From DASSUW01 sp963774155 (lineage in GTDB: Bacteria > Actinomycetota > Thermoleophilia > Solirubrobacterales > Solirubrobacteraceae), in contig CAVZDW010000008.1 of assembly GCA_963774155.1 (NCBI GenBank), forward strand, positions 496,001 through 560,000: DNA of 64,000 nucleotides, read 5' to 3'. Below are positions 1 through 8,569 of this stretch, in pieces (within the stretch, counting starts at the first letter, position 1; the number at the start of each line of letters is the position of its first letter). The translations under genes were made by a program, and so were the position numbers. The notes beneath the pieces are model-generated. The model was not told the DNA's origin, ran no database searches, and saw only the letters and a program-made list of their open reading frames with translations.

Positions 1-255
1 GAGGTGGGTGCGCTCGGCGTCGTCGAGTTGGAGCGCCCGGGCCAGTGCTTCCAGCACGCTCTCCGAGGCGCCGCTCATATCTCCGCGCTCCAAGCGCGTG
101 TAGTACGGGACGCTCACGCCGGCCAGCACGGCGACCTCCTCACGGCGCAGTCCCGGAACGCGGCGACTGCCGTACGACGCCAACCCGGCCTGTTCGGGCG
201 TGATCCGGGCGCGGCGCGAGGTGAGGAACTCGCGGATCTCCTTCTTCGTCTCCAC
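1..255 (-). CDS. XRE-family transcriptional regulator, N-terminal part (cut by window edge)
   Basis: The first 85 codons of a minus-strand gene run off the left edge. The protein opens with a GTG codon and carries a helix-turn-helix typical of the XRE/MmyB-type regulators: an 'LRREEVAVLAGVS' recognition segment followed by 'YYTRLERGD'. In this family a C-terminal PAS-like ligand domain normally follows, but it lies outside the window. The gene is divergent from an aldo/keto reductase 125 bp away. That arrangement is common for these regulators, which usually repress the neighbouring oxidoreductase. A TACGCT hexamer 7 nt before the GTG suggests a leaderless transcript. The family assignment is secure; the ligand and target are inferred. 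Confidence 0.85.
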   Translation of the reverse strand, partial: METKKEIREFLTSRRARITPEQAGLASYGSRRVPGLRREEVAVLAGVSVPYYTRLERGDMSGASESVLEALARALQLDDAERTHL

Positions 256-287
256 GCCCGAAAGCGTAGATCCGGCTGATCGCCGCT

Positions 288-325
288 GGGAGACCCTGCC
301 AGTACCTCTCTCAGCAGGGACTCCC
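288..325. promoter_or_regulatory. Imperfect palindrome between xre and aldo/keto reductase: probable operator
   Basis: GGGAGACCCTGC at 288-299 faces GCAGGGACTCCC at 314-325 as an inverted repeat with one mismatch and a 14-bp centre. A second, perfect 9-bp inverted repeat, CTCTCAGCA (308-316) and TGCTGAGAG (347-355), overlaps it. The position between divergent regulator and reductase genes fits an operator for the XRE protein. Binding is inferred. Confidence 0.5.
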
Positions 326-380
326 ACCCTCGCGAGATCCGCGGTTTGCTGAGAGCCGTCCACGAACCGGAGGCAATCTC

Positions 381-1358
381 ATGAAGCACATATCGCTAGG
401 CGGACTGGACGTCTCGCGCATCGGGCTCGGCACGATGGCGATGTCCGGCTACTACCTGGATCCGGACAGCAGCGACGCCGAGTCGATCCGCACCATCCAG
501 CGGGCACTGGAGTTGGGCGTCACCCACATCGACACCGCCGAGATCTACGGTCCCTACGCCAACGAGGAACTCGTCGGCCGCGCCCTGAAGGGGCGTCGCG
601 ACGGTGTCGTGCTCGCGACGAAGTTCGGCCTGGTCTCGCACGACGGCGCCGGACCTGGAGTGCTCGACAGCAGCCCGGCGAACATCCGGACCGCGGTCGA
701 GGGCTCGCTGAAGCGGCTGGGTACCGACCGCATCGACCTCTACTACCAGCACCGGGTCGACCCGAACACGCCCATCGAGGACACCGTCGGCGCGCTGGCC
801 GATCTCGTGGCCGAGGGCAAGCTCCTGCACATCGGCCTGTCCGAGGCCGGGCCCGAAACGATCCGCCGCGCCCACGCCGTGCACCCGATCGCGGCGCTGC
901 AGACCGAGTACTCCCTGTGGACCCGGGACCCGGAGGCCGAGCTGCTGCCGCTGCTGCGCGAGCTGGGCATCGGCTTCGTGCCCTACTCGCCGCTCGGGCA
1001 CGGCTTCCTCACCGGGACGATCCGCTCCGCCGACCAGATCGCCGACGACGACTGGCGCAAGGGCAACCCGCGCTTCACCGAGGGCAACTTCGAGACGAAC
1101 CTCCGCATCGTCGACGAGCTCGAGGCCGTCGCTTCCGAGGTCGGCGCCACACCGGCGCAGGCCGCGCTCGCCTGGCTGCTCGCGCAGGGCGACGACATCG
1201 GCCCGATCCCCGGCACCAAGCGCGTGTCCCGCGTCGAGGAGAACACGGCGGCCGACGGTGTCGAGCTGAGCCCGCAGCAGATCGACCGGCTCAACGATCT
1301 CACGCCGGCCACCGGCGAGCGCCACGACGAGGCGAACATGTCCACCGTCGACCGCTGA
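381..1358 (+). CDS. Aldo/keto reductase (NADPH-dependent oxidoreductase)
   Basis: A complete 325-residue TIM-barrel aldo/keto reductase. The catalytic tetrad is visible as D51 and Y56 in 'HIDTAEIYG', K81 in 'ATKFG' and H124 in 'YYQHRVD'. The C-terminal 'GPIPGTKR' segment is the usual NADPH-phosphate-binding region. It would reduce a carbonyl in the cytoplasm; the substrate cannot be told from sequence. The start is ATG with a GGAGG ribosome-binding site 8 nt upstream. The gene is divergent from the XRE regulator and probably controlled by it. It resembles the YakC/AKR13-type actinobacterial reductases. Confidence 0.93.
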   Translation: MKHISLGGLDVSRIGLGTMAMSGYYLDPDSSDAESIRTIQRALELGVTHIDTAEIYGPYANEELVGRALKGRRDGVVLATKFGLVSHDGAGPGVLDSSPANIRTAVEGSLKRLGTDRIDLYYQHRVDPNTPIEDTVGALADLVAEGKLLHIGLSEAGPETIRRAHAVHPIAALQTEYSLWTRDPEAELLPLLRELGIGFVPYSPLGHGFLTGTIRSADQIADDDWRKGNPRFTEGNFETNLRIVDELEAVASEVGATPAQAALAWLLAQGDDIGPIPGTKRVSRVEENTAADGVELSPQQIDRLNDLTPATGERHDEANMSTVDR

Positions 1359-1366
1359 CCGCGGCC

Positions 1367-3712
1367 CTAGTCGCGCGCCAGGTAGGCGAGCACCTCCTTC
1401 TCGTGATCGACGTACGCGTCGCCGCTGACGTCGATCACGACTCGTTCGATGGTGCCGCCGACGAAGGGGAACGGGCCCGCGTAGTCGGAGGACACGGAGG
1501 AGCCGTTGCCGCGTCCGACCGACGCACCGCTGCCGCTGAGGCCGAACATCCCGGGCTGGGTCATCACCTCGCCGCTGCCCACCGCCTCGGTGTCGACGTA
1601 GAGCGTCAGCGTCCCGGTGGCGCTCATCGTCTTCTCGTCGTCGCCCGTCTTCTGGAATTCCGCCGTGAGGACGTGGCTGCCGTTGGGCACCTCCGCCGCG
1701 GAGCTGACGGTCTGCTCCTTCTCGTCGAGCCAGTTGTAGGTGTAGTGCAGCCGCCCGTCCCGCAGGTACAGCGCGTGGCCGCCGGCTCGCGCGCCCTGCG
1801 AGAAGAGCACGCCCTCGGCCTCGGGCGTCTGGAGGTCCACGGCTGCGGCGATCGTGAACGAGCGCCGCCGGACGTTGACCGAGACCGACTCCGGCACCTC
1901 GGCCGCTCCGGGGTAGTAGACGTAGCGGTCACGCGGCTCACTCGGCTGCGGCCGCACGTCCGAGATGATCTCGAGCGCGGTCCGGTCGTCCAGCGGCAGG
2001 CCCTTGTAGATCCCCGCGTAGTACCACCAGAGCCCCTTCAGCTCCTCGAGCTTCTCGGGGTGCTCGGCGGCCACGTTGTGCATCTGGGACCGGTCCTGGG
2101 CGAGGTTGTAGAGCTCCCATTCGTCGAGATGGAACTTCCCCCAGCCGGAGATCGGCGGGTGCAGCGTGTTCGCGAGCCAGCCCTGGTGGTAGAGCGAGCG
2201 CATCCCGAGCATCGAGTAGAACTGCGTCTCGCGCCCGGCCGCGGACGCGTCGGCGAACGAGCGCGCGACGCTCTCGCCCTCGATCGGGCTCTGCGTGTAG
2301 CCCTTGAGCACGTCCGGCGGCTCGATGCCCAGCATGTCGTAGATCGTCGGGACGAGATCGATCGCGTGGACGTACTGCTCGCGCACACCGCTCGCTTCGA
2401 TCCCCTTCGGCCAGGAGACGAGCAGGATGTCCGAGACGCCGCCCTCGTAGCCGGCGAAGCGCTTCCAGTACGGGAACGGGGTATCGAACGCCCAGGCCCA
2501 GCCGGTGTTGTAGTGGTTGTAGGAGTTCGTGCCGCCGAGGTCGTCGAGCCGGCGCAGGTTGTCCTGGATGTCGTCGGCGATGTTGTTGAAGAACTTGTTC
2601 TCGTTGACCGAGCCGTTGGGCCCGCCCTCGCCGCTGGCGCCGTTGTCGGAGACGACCATGATGATCGTGTTCTCGAGCTGCCCGGACTCGTCGAGGTAGT
2701 CGATCAGCCGCGCGATCTGATCGTCGGTGTAGGAGACGAAGCCCGCGAAGACCTCGGCCATGCGCGCGAACAGGCGCTTCTCGTCGTCGGTCAGCGAGTC
2801 CCACGGGCGCACGAAGTCGAGCATCGGCCACGGCTGGCCGTCGGGGCCGGTCGCATCGGGCTCGCCATGCGGGTTGATCGGCGACAGCTCGGTGTCGGCG
2901 GGCAGCAGCCCGAGCTTCTTCTGGTTCTCGAGGATCGTCGCCCGGATCGCCTCGTAGCCCTCGTCGAAGCGGCCCTCGTACCGGTCCGCCCACTCCTTGG
3001 ACACGTGGTGCGGCGCGTGGCCGCAGCCCGGGCAGTAGTACATGTACCAGGGCTTGTCGGGCGCCACCGCCTTCGAGTCGCGAACGAACTCGATCGCCTT
3101 GTCCGTCAGGTCCTTCGAGAGGTGGTACCCCTCCTCGGGAGTCGCCGGCGGCGCGATCGTGTGGTTGTCGTAGACGAGGTCCGGATACCACTGGTTCGTC
3201 TCGCCGCCGAGGAAGCCGTAGTAGCGCTCGAAGCCGCGGCCGAGCGGCCAGCGGGCCTTCCACGCCGACAGGTCGACCTCGTCCGCGGGCGTGAGGTGCC
3301 ACTTGCCGATCGCGTACGTGTTCCAGCCGTGCTCGTTGAGCACCTCCGCGATCGTGCCGTTCTCGAACGGGATCCGCGCGGAGAACCCCGGGAAGCCGGC
3401 CGAGCCCTCGGTGATGCAGGCCATGTTGTTGCTCGTGGCATTGCGTCCGGTGAGCAGGCTCGAGCGCGTCGGCGAGCACAGGGCGGTCGTGTGGAAGTTC
3501 GAATAGCGAAGCCCCGCGTCCGCGATGCGCCGCATCGTGGGCGTCTCGATCGGGCCGCCGAAGACATCCATCGCGCCGTACCCGACGTCGTCCCAGACGA
3601 TCATCAGCACGTTCGGGGCGCCCTCGGGCGCCTTGGGCTGCAGGAAGGGCTCCCAGTCCGGCACGGAGTCCCGGATGTCGACGTTGACGACTCCCTTGAA
3701 CGGCTTCGGCAT
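1367..3712 (-). CDS. Arylsulfatase (type I, formylglycine-dependent)
   Basis: A 781-residue sulfatase. The signature C-x-P-x-R is at C79-P81-R83 ('CSPTRSSLLTGR'); the cysteine would be converted to formylglycine. Metal-binding aspartates D41/D42 ('WDDVGYG') and a late 'SDNGASGEGG' motif complete the active site. Residues after about 560 look like a beta-rich LamG-type appendage. The longer frame has 14 extra N-terminal codons, but ATG at 3712 is preferred because AGGAG lies 6-7 nt before it. No signal peptide is visible, so a cytosolic location or a cryptic export route is possible. No formylglycine-generating enzyme is encoded in the window. It ends 8 bp from the convergent aldo/keto reductase. 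Confidence 0.93.
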   Translation of the reverse strand: MPKPFKGVVNVDIRDSVPDWEPFLQPKAPEGAPNVLMIVWDDVGYGAMDVFGGPIETPTMRRIADAGLRYSNFHTTALCSPTRSSLLTGRNATSNNMACITEGSAGFPGFSARIPFENGTIAEVLNEHGWNTYAIGKWHLTPADEVDLSAWKARWPLGRGFERYYGFLGGETNQWYPDLVYDNHTIAPPATPEEGYHLSKDLTDKAIEFVRDSKAVAPDKPWYMYYCPGCGHAPHHVSKEWADRYEGRFDEGYEAIRATILENQKKLGLLPADTELSPINPHGEPDATGPDGQPWPMLDFVRPWDSLTDDEKRLFARMAEVFAGFVSYTDDQIARLIDYLDESGQLENTIIMVVSDNGASGEGGPNGSVNENKFFNNIADDIQDNLRRLDDLGGTNSYNHYNTGWAWAFDTPFPYWKRFAGYEGGVSDILLVSWPKGIEASGVREQYVHAIDLVPTIYDMLGIEPPDVLKGYTQSPIEGESVARSFADASAAGRETQFYSMLGMRSLYHQGWLANTLHPPISGWGKFHLDEWELYNLAQDRSQMHNVAAEHPEKLEELKGLWWYYAGIYKGLPLDDRTALEIISDVRPQPSEPRDRYVYYPGAAEVPESVSVNVRRRSFTIAAAVDLQTPEAEGVLFSQGARAGGHALYLRDGRLHYTYNWLDEKEQTVSSAAEVPNGSHVLTAEFQKTGDDEKTMSATGTLTLYVDTEAVGSGEVMTQPGMFGLSGSGASVGRGNGSSVSSDYAGPFPFVGGTIERVVIDVSGDAYVDHEKEVLAYLARD

Positions 3713-3788
3713 GCTCGTCTCCTGGTCGGGGGCGCGGAGAAGAGTCCAGCGCACCGGGGCGAAGCCGGAATCACCCGGTCGGGATGAT

Positions 3789-4674
3789 TCAGCTTCGAGC
3801 CGTTCCCGCGCCGGCGCGGAGACGGGCGGCGTCGCGTCCCGGGGGAAGGCCGAACTGCCGCCGGTACTCGCGGCTGAACTGCGACGTGCTGTCGTAGCCC
3901 ACGCGGTATCCCACGGTGGCCACGTCGTCCGTCCCGGTGAGCAGCAGCAGGCGCGACTTCTGCAGGCGGATCTGCTTCTGGAACTGGATCGGGCTGAGCG
4001 CGGTGACGGCCTGGAAGGTCCGGTGGAACGCGGACGTGCTCATGCCGCAGGAGCGGGCGAGGTCCTCGACGCGAAACGGCTTGCTGTAGTGCTCGCTGAT
4101 CCAGCGCACCGCGCGGCTCACGTGGGTCAGGCTGCTGTCGGTCAGGCCGATCTGGCGCACGCTCTCGCTCAGGGGCCCGTTCACCAGCCGCCAGAGGATC
4201 TCGCGCTCGATCATCGGCGCCAGGATCTCGCGGTCGTCCGGACGGTCGAGCAGGCGGACCATGCGAACGACGGCGTCGAGGAGCTCGGGCGAGGCGTCGG
4301 CGACGCCGAGCCCCGGCGGCGCGGGCCTCGACTCGGGCGCCGCGTCCAGGAGCAGCGACGCGATGGCCGACGGCCGGAGGATCAGCCCGAAGCCCAGGGC
4401 CGGCACGTGCGTGTAGTGCCCGGTGATCGGCAGGTCGACCGAGGCGACCAGGTACTGGCCGGGGCCGTAGTCGTACACGCGGTCGCCGATGGCCAGGCGC
4501 TTCGCCCCCTGGGCGATGACGGCCATGACCGTCCCGGTGGTCGAGGCCCGCGGCTCGCCCGGCATCTCGGCGGCCGAGAGGAGGACGCCGTCGATCGCCG
4601 TCGTCTCGTCGCGGCCGCGCGTGCCGGGCGATCAGCGCCCGCAGCTCGGCCATCGCGTCCATGAGCAGGAACAT
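3789..4674 (-). CDS. AraC-family transcriptional regulator (apparent frameshift near residue 20)
   Basis: The bulk of the gene (from about 4615 down to 3789) encodes an AraC_N-type cupin sensor ('VYDYGPGQYLVASVDLP') followed by two helix-turn-helix motifs ('VEDLARSCGMSTSAFHRTFQ' and 'VGYDSTSQFSREYRRQFG'). The expected N-terminus, 'MDAMAELRALIARHAR', lies in another frame starting at ATG 4674, and the frames join near 4615. One base is extra or two are missing. The next in-frame ATG (4565) would cut into the sensor domain. The gene is divergent from an SDR dehydrogenase, a typical target for this subgroup. The inducer is unknown. Confidence 0.85.
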
Positions 4675-4797
4675 ACATGTCGCATGCCCACTTAGCGCGG
4701 CCTACGGGCGTCCCGAACCGGACATCGAGCAGGATTGTGCATCGACGCGGCAGTTCTGTTCTCACGCTTCGAGGTGACCGACTGGTTCGCTCGTTGC

Positions 4798-5571
4798 ATG
4801 CAAACAGACACCAAGATCGCGATCGTCACCGGTGGCAGCTCGGGCATCGGGCGCCACTCCGCCATCCGCATCGCCGAGCGCGGCGCCGGCGTGATCCTGA
4901 CCTACAACTCCAGCCCCGGAGGGGCGGAGGAGACCGTCGCGACCATCGCGGACCGCGGCGGGACGGCCGTCGCCCTGCAGCTCGACGTCGGCGACAGCGA
5001 GACCTTCGGCGCCTTTGCCGAGCGCGTGGCCGCCGAGCTCGCCGACCGCTGGCAGCGCACCTCGTTCGACTACCTCGTCAACAACGCCGGCTTCGGGCAG
5101 ATGTCGATGTTCGCCGACACCACCGAGGAGCTCTACGACCGGTTCCACCGGGTCATCCTCAAGGGGCCGTTCTTCCTCACCCAGACGCTGCTGCCTCGGC
5201 TCGCCGACGGCGGGGCGATCGTCAACACGACGAGCAACTCGGCGCTGCCCAACAGCATCGAGGCCGGCTACTCCGCGTACGCGAGCATGAAGGGCGGCCT
5301 CGCGGTCCTCACGCGCTACCTCGCCAAGGAGCTCAGCCCGCGGGGGATCCGCGTCAACTCGATCGCGCCGGGCCCGACGCGGACGGGGATGATCTCCGAC
5401 GACGTGGCCGAGCGCTACCCCGAGGTCATCGCCTCGCTCGTCGAGCGCACCGCGCTCGGGCGCCTGGGCGACGGCGACGACATCGGCAAGGTCGTCGCCG
5501 CCCTGCTGTCCGACGAATGCGGCTGGATCACCGGCGAGAACATCGAGGTGTCCGGCGGCTTCAACCTCTAG
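4798..5571 (+). CDS. SDR-family NAD(P)-dependent oxidoreductase
   Basis: A 257-residue classical short-chain dehydrogenase. The cofactor motif TGGSSGIG is at residues 11-18, NNAG at 95-98, catalytic serines in 'NTTSNS' (143-148), and Y161/K165 form the YxxxK pair. 'SIAPGPTRTGM' and 'GENIEVSGGF' are the usual C-terminal SDR landmarks. I chose ATG 4798; an upstream in-frame start (4735) would add 21 residues with no family resemblance. It is divergent from the AraC-type regulator and convergent with an aldo/keto reductase, sharing the stop-codon tetranucleotide CTAG. The substrate is unknown. Confidence 0.92.
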   Translation: MQTDTKIAIVTGGSSGIGRHSAIRIAERGAGVILTYNSSPGGAEETVATIADRGGTAVALQLDVGDSETFGAFAERVAAELADRWQRTSFDYLVNNAGFGQMSMFADTTEELYDRFHRVILKGPFFLTQTLLPRLADGGAIVNTTSNSALPNSIEAGYSAYASMKGGLAVLTRYLAKELSPRGIRVNSIAPGPTRTGMISDDVAERYPEVIASLVERTALGRLGDGDDIGKVVAALLSDECGWITGENIEVSGGFNL

Positions 5572-6567
5572 CGGTGGGTCACCCCGGTGCGCGCGAACGG
5601 TGCGAGCGTGGGCTCGTCGACCGGTGCGTCGCCGAGCGCCTCGTCGATGGCCGCGAGCGTGTCCGCCGTGAGCTCGATGCCGGAAGCCTTGGCGTTGGCG
5701 TGGACCTGCTCGGGCCGCGACGCGCCCACGATCGCCGACGCGAGCTCGGAGCGCCGCAGCACCCACGCGAGCGCGAGCTCGGTCATGGACAGGCCCGCCT
5801 GCTCGGCGACCGGTCGCAGGCGGTCGACGGCCTCCAGCTTGGCGTCGCTCATCACGAGGCCCATCGAGATGCTCATGTCGCTGTGGGCGGCGCGGGAGTC
5901 GGGGGGCGGGGCCTGGCCCGGCCGGTACTTGCCGGTGAGCAGACCCTGGGCGAGCGGAGACCACACGATCTGCGAGATGCCGTGGTCGGCGCAGAGGGGG
6001 AACAGCTCGACCTCGGGTGCCTGCCAGAGCATCGAGTACTGCGGCTGTGAGGACACGAAGAGGTCGTCTCCCGCGATGTCGATCGCGGCCTGGATCTGCT
6101 CGGGCGTCCACTCGCTGAAGCCCAGGTAGCGCGCCTTGCCCGAGGCGACGACCTCCTGCAGCGCCTCGATCGTCTCCTCGATCGGGACGTCCGGGTCGAA
6201 GCGGTGCGCCTGGTAGAGGTCGACGTAGTCCGTCTTCAGGCGCGCGAGCGAGGCGTCGATCTGCTTGGCGATCTGCGCCGCCGACAGGCCCCGGTCGCCC
6301 GCGTCGTCGGACATCTGGCCCCACACCTTCGTGGCGAGGATGTAGCGAGTCGCGCGGGCGGCCCGAGAGGATCTCACCCCACGCGCTCTCCGCGACGCCG
6401 CGGCCGTAGACGTTGGCGGTGTCGAAGAAGTTGATGCCGGCCTCGAAGGCGGCGTCGGTGCAGGCGCGGGTCTGGTCGAACGCCACGCCGCCGGAGAACG
6501 TCAGCCACGAGCCGAGGGAGATCTCAGAGACCTCGAGGTCCGAAGAACCGAGCGTGCGGAATCTCAT
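5568..6567 (-). CDS. Aldo/keto reductase, potassium-channel beta-subunit-like (apparent frameshift)
   Basis: The start ATG 6567 leads into 'MRFRTLGSSDLEVSEISLGSW' with the catalytic pair D49/Y54 ('FFDTANVYGRG'). After 'WGEILSGRPRDS', near 6350, the coding frame changes and continues as 'YILATKVWGQ' with the catalytic Lys and 'LYQAHRFD' with the catalytic His. The C-terminal part includes 'SSQPQYSMLWQAPE' and 'GASRPEQVHANA'. Joined, the two frames make a normal-length protein of about 330 residues, so one base change explains the break. It would reduce aldehydes or ketones; the exact role is unknown. It is tail-to-tail with the SDR gene. Confidence 0.85.
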
Positions 6568-6676
6568 GATCACGACGGTACCGAGGCCGCCAGTCTGGCC
6601 GTCTGCGCCGGCGCGCGACGGGGTACATGCCGCGCATGACACGCCACCCCTTGCGATCGCGCGCTGTCCTGACCGC

Positions 6677-7117
6677 GTGCGGTTCGTGATCCAGCAGCAC
6701 CGCGCGACCGCGATGCACTACGACTTCCGGCTCGAGGCCGGCGGGGTGCTGAAGTCCTGGGCCGTGCCCAAGGGCCCGTCGCTGGACCCGCGAGAGAAGC
6801 GACTGGCCGTCGAGGTCGACGACCACTCGCTCGGGCACGCGGACTACGAGGGGCCGCGCGTGATCATCTGGGACGAGGGCACGTACCGCAGCCTCACGGG
6901 CGGTCCCGTCGAGGAGGCGATCGAGAACGGCCACCTGTCGTTCTGGCTCGAAGGGGAGAAGCTCAGGGGCGGCTGGACGCTGCAGCGGACGAGCACGGGC
7001 GAGAAGCCGCAGTGGCTGCTCATCAAGCGCCGCGACGAGGAGGCGGACGCAAGCCGCGACCCGGTGTCCGCGCAGCCCGAGTCGGTCCGCACCGGGCGGA
7101 CCATCGACGACCCGTGA
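6677..7117 (+). CDS. Stand-alone LigD-type DNA 3'-phosphoesterase domain protein (divergent)
   Basis: About 146 residues match the phosphoesterase (PE) module of ATP-dependent ligase LigD, which trims 3' ends in bacterial NHEJ. Visible motifs are 'RFVIQQHRATAMHYDFRLE' (two His, Asp and Arg of the metal site) and 'LKSWAVPKGPSLDP'. Two features are odd. The block that normally reads IPEGxYGxG after 'ADYEG' is absent, so 'ADYEG' runs almost straight into 'VIIWDEGTY'. The position usually held by Tyr after 'DHPL' is His ('DHSLGHADYEG'). The start is uncertain: GTG 6677 is the first in-frame option, while ATG 6627/6636 lie in another frame and could be the true start if there is an indel. Confidence 0.7.
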   Translation: MRFVIQQHRATAMHYDFRLEAGGVLKSWAVPKGPSLDPREKRLAVEVDDHSLGHADYEGPRVIIWDEGTYRSLTGGPVEEAIENGHLSFWLEGEKLRGGWTLQRTSTGEKPQWLLIKRRDEEADASRDPVSAQPESVRTGRTIDDP

Positions 7118-7120
7118 CGC

Positions 7121-7465
7121 TCAGTCCGCCGCCCGAGGGTCCCCGGGACCCGACGGCGCCGGAGTGACCGTTTCCGCAGCGCGGTGGACGCGCATGTCCG
7201 ATGGTCGGGCGAGCAGGTCGAACAGGTTGCGCTGGTAGTCCCGGAAGGCCGGCGATCGCTGGTGGGCCGCGAAGGACTCCTCGTCGACCCACTCCTGGAC
7301 GTGGAGGTACTCGTCCGGGTCGTCGAGCGTCGCCGTGAAGCGATACAGGCGGCACCCGGGGTCGTCGGCGACGCGCGCCTCCGTCGAGCGCATGAGCTCG
7401 CGCAGGTCTTCGCGACGGCCGGCGATCCCGTGGATTCTCGTGATGGCGACCAGCTGACCGGCCAA
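7121..7465 (-). CDS. Antibiotic-biosynthesis-monooxygenase (ABM) fold protein
   Basis: A small (about 114-residue) protein with the ferredoxin-like ABM dimer signature: 'VAITRIHGIAGRREDLRELM', 'DPGCRLYRF' and 'DPDEYLHVQEWVDEESFAAHQRSPAF'. Such proteins are quinol monooxygenases, haem-degrading enzymes or of unknown activity; nothing here decides between them. The start is taken as TTG 7465, because upstream in-frame codons fall within the divergent arsR promoter and read as its antisense. It is divergent from the ArsR-SRPBCC pair, which may regulate it. Confidence 0.78.
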   Translation of the reverse strand: MAGQLVAITRIHGIAGRREDLRELMRSTEARVADDPGCRLYRFTATLDDPDEYLHVQEWVDEESFAAHQRSPAFRDYQRNLFDLLARPSDMRVHRAAETVTPAPSGPGDPRAAD

Positions 7466-7486
7466 GGCCGAAATCGTACCCAGCGC

Positions 7487-7516
7487 TTGACATGTGACCT
7501 TTTGGTCACCTATTCT
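7487..7516 (+). promoter_or_regulatory. arsR promoter with embedded operator palindrome
   Basis: TTGACA (7487-7492) and TATTCT (7511-7516) are separated by 18 bp. A perfect inverted repeat GTGACC-TTTT-GGTCAC (494-499 and 504-509 of 7000) fills the spacer, the classical place for an ArsR-type repressor to block RNA polymerase. The -10 box ends 7 nt before the GTG start, predicting a leaderless mRNA. Confidence 0.7.
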
Positions 7517-7523
7517 TCGCGGC

Positions 7524-7844
7524 GTGACCGACGACGACCGCGTGTTCAAGGCGCTCGCCGACCCGACGCGTCGCTTCCTGCTCGACCGGCTCTTCGCGCG
7601 TGACGGCCGCACGCTGACGGAGCTCGAGTCCGAGCTGGAGATGACCCGGTTCGGCGTGATGAAGCACCTACGCGTCCTCGAGGAAGCGAACCTCGTCGTG
7701 GCTCGCCGGTCGGGCCGGGAGAAGCTGCACTACCTGAACCCGGTGCCGATCCGGCTCGTCCACGACCGCTGGATCGACAAGTACACGGAGCGCCAGGTGT
7801 CGGCGCTCGCCGATCTCAAGACCGAACTGGAAGGAACGGCATGA
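7524..7844 (+). CDS. ArsR/SmtB-family transcriptional regulator
   Basis: A 106-residue winged-helix protein ('FKALADPTRRFLLDRLF', 'LTELESELEMTRFGVMKHLRVLEEANLVVARRSGREKLHYLNP'). No cysteine metal site of the ArsR/CadC kind is visible, so it belongs to the non-metal subgroup usually paired with an SRPBCC protein. GTG 7524 is preferred over the upstream ATG 7494, because the latter lies inside the -35/-10 spacer. It overlaps the next gene by ATGA, so the two are translationally coupled. It probably autorepresses through the palindrome in its promoter. Confidence 0.9.
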   Translation: MTDDDRVFKALADPTRRFLLDRLFARDGRTLTELESELEMTRFGVMKHLRVLEEANLVVARRSGREKLHYLNPVPIRLVHDRWIDKYTERQVSALADLKTELEGTA

Positions 7845-8335
7845 CGACCATGACCGAAACCGCCGTCACGCAGGTGTACCAGGTGTTCATCCGCGCAACG
7901 CCTCAGGCCATCTGGGACGCCATCACCAAGCCCGAGTGGAGCCAGCGCTACGGCTACCGGCCGATCAACGACTACGACCTGCGCCCGGGCGGCCGCTATC
8001 TCGGGCGCGCCAACGCCGACATGCAGGCGATGGGCATGGTCGAGGAGGTCGTGGACGGCGAGGTGATCGAGGCCGACCCGCCCCGCAAGCTCGTCCAGAC
8101 CTGGCGCTTCCTGTGGGACGAGGAGATCAAGGCCGAGGGTCCCACGAAGGTCACCTTCGAGATCAAGGAGGGCGCCGGCGGCGTGAGCCGGCTGACGGTC
8201 ACCCACGAGCTCGAGAACGCCCCGCGCACGGCCGAGATGCTCGCCGGCACCATCGAGGGCGCGGGCGGCGGCTGGCCCTACGTGCTCAGCGACCTCAAGA
8301 CCCTGCTCGAGACCGGCGACTCGCTCCCCGGCTGA
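7841..8335 (+). CDS. SRPBCC (AHSA1/START-like) domain protein
   Basis: A 164-residue START-fold protein: 'VYQVFIRATPQAIWDAITKPEWSQRYGY' is the N-terminal hallmark, with 'VTFEIKEGAGGVSRLTVTHE' and 'GGGWPYVLSDLKTLLETG' at the end. Proteins of this type bind a hydrophobic ligand in a deep cavity; ArsR-SRPBCC pairs are widespread, but the ligand is seldom known. It starts within the arsR stop codon (ATGA overlap), indicating a two-gene operon. Confidence 0.9.
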   Translation: MTTMTETAVTQVYQVFIRATPQAIWDAITKPEWSQRYGYRPINDYDLRPGGRYLGRANADMQAMGMVEEVVDGEVIEADPPRKLVQTWRFLWDEEIKAEGPTKVTFEIKEGAGGVSRLTVTHELENAPRTAEMLAGTIEGAGGGWPYVLSDLKTLLETGDSLPG

Positions 8336-8356
8336 GCCTGCGAGCGGCAGGGCGAG

Positions 8357-8569
8357 CTAGACGAGGGCGACGACGTCGCGCCACTCGGGGTCGACGGCGT
8401 CGAGCCGTTCGACCACGTCGCGCTTGCCCTGCTCGCGCGGCAGCGGCAGCGCCGCGGTGTCCCACGATCGGGGGCGGGAATGCGCGCGGAGACCGAGTGT
8501 CCACTGCAGACCCGTGAGGATCCGCTCGGCTCGTTCTCCACGCTCTTCTGCGACCAGGAAGAGCGTCAT
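8357..8569 (-). CDS. Hypothetical small protein (70 aa)
   Basis: An ATG-started frame beginning 'MTLFLVAEERGERAERILTGLQ' and ending '...DPEWRDVVALV'. It has a plausible soluble composition (acidic/basic mix, no membrane segment) and fills the gap between the SRPBCC gene and the next promoter region. No clear ribosome-binding site is present. I do not recognise a family. Coding status is moderately likely, because neither overlapping plus-strand frame makes a sensible protein here. Confidence 0.45.
   Translation of the reverse strand: MTLFLVAEERGERAERILTGLQWTLGLRAHSRPRSWDTAALPLPREQGKRDVVERLDAVDPEWRDVVALV

Noticed and set aside
917..3787. Very long plus-strand open frame (956 codons) opposite the arylsulfatase
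   Set aside because: It is a low-complexity Arg/Val/Ala shadow of the sulfatase in GC-rich DNA. The sulfatase frame carries all the family motifs.
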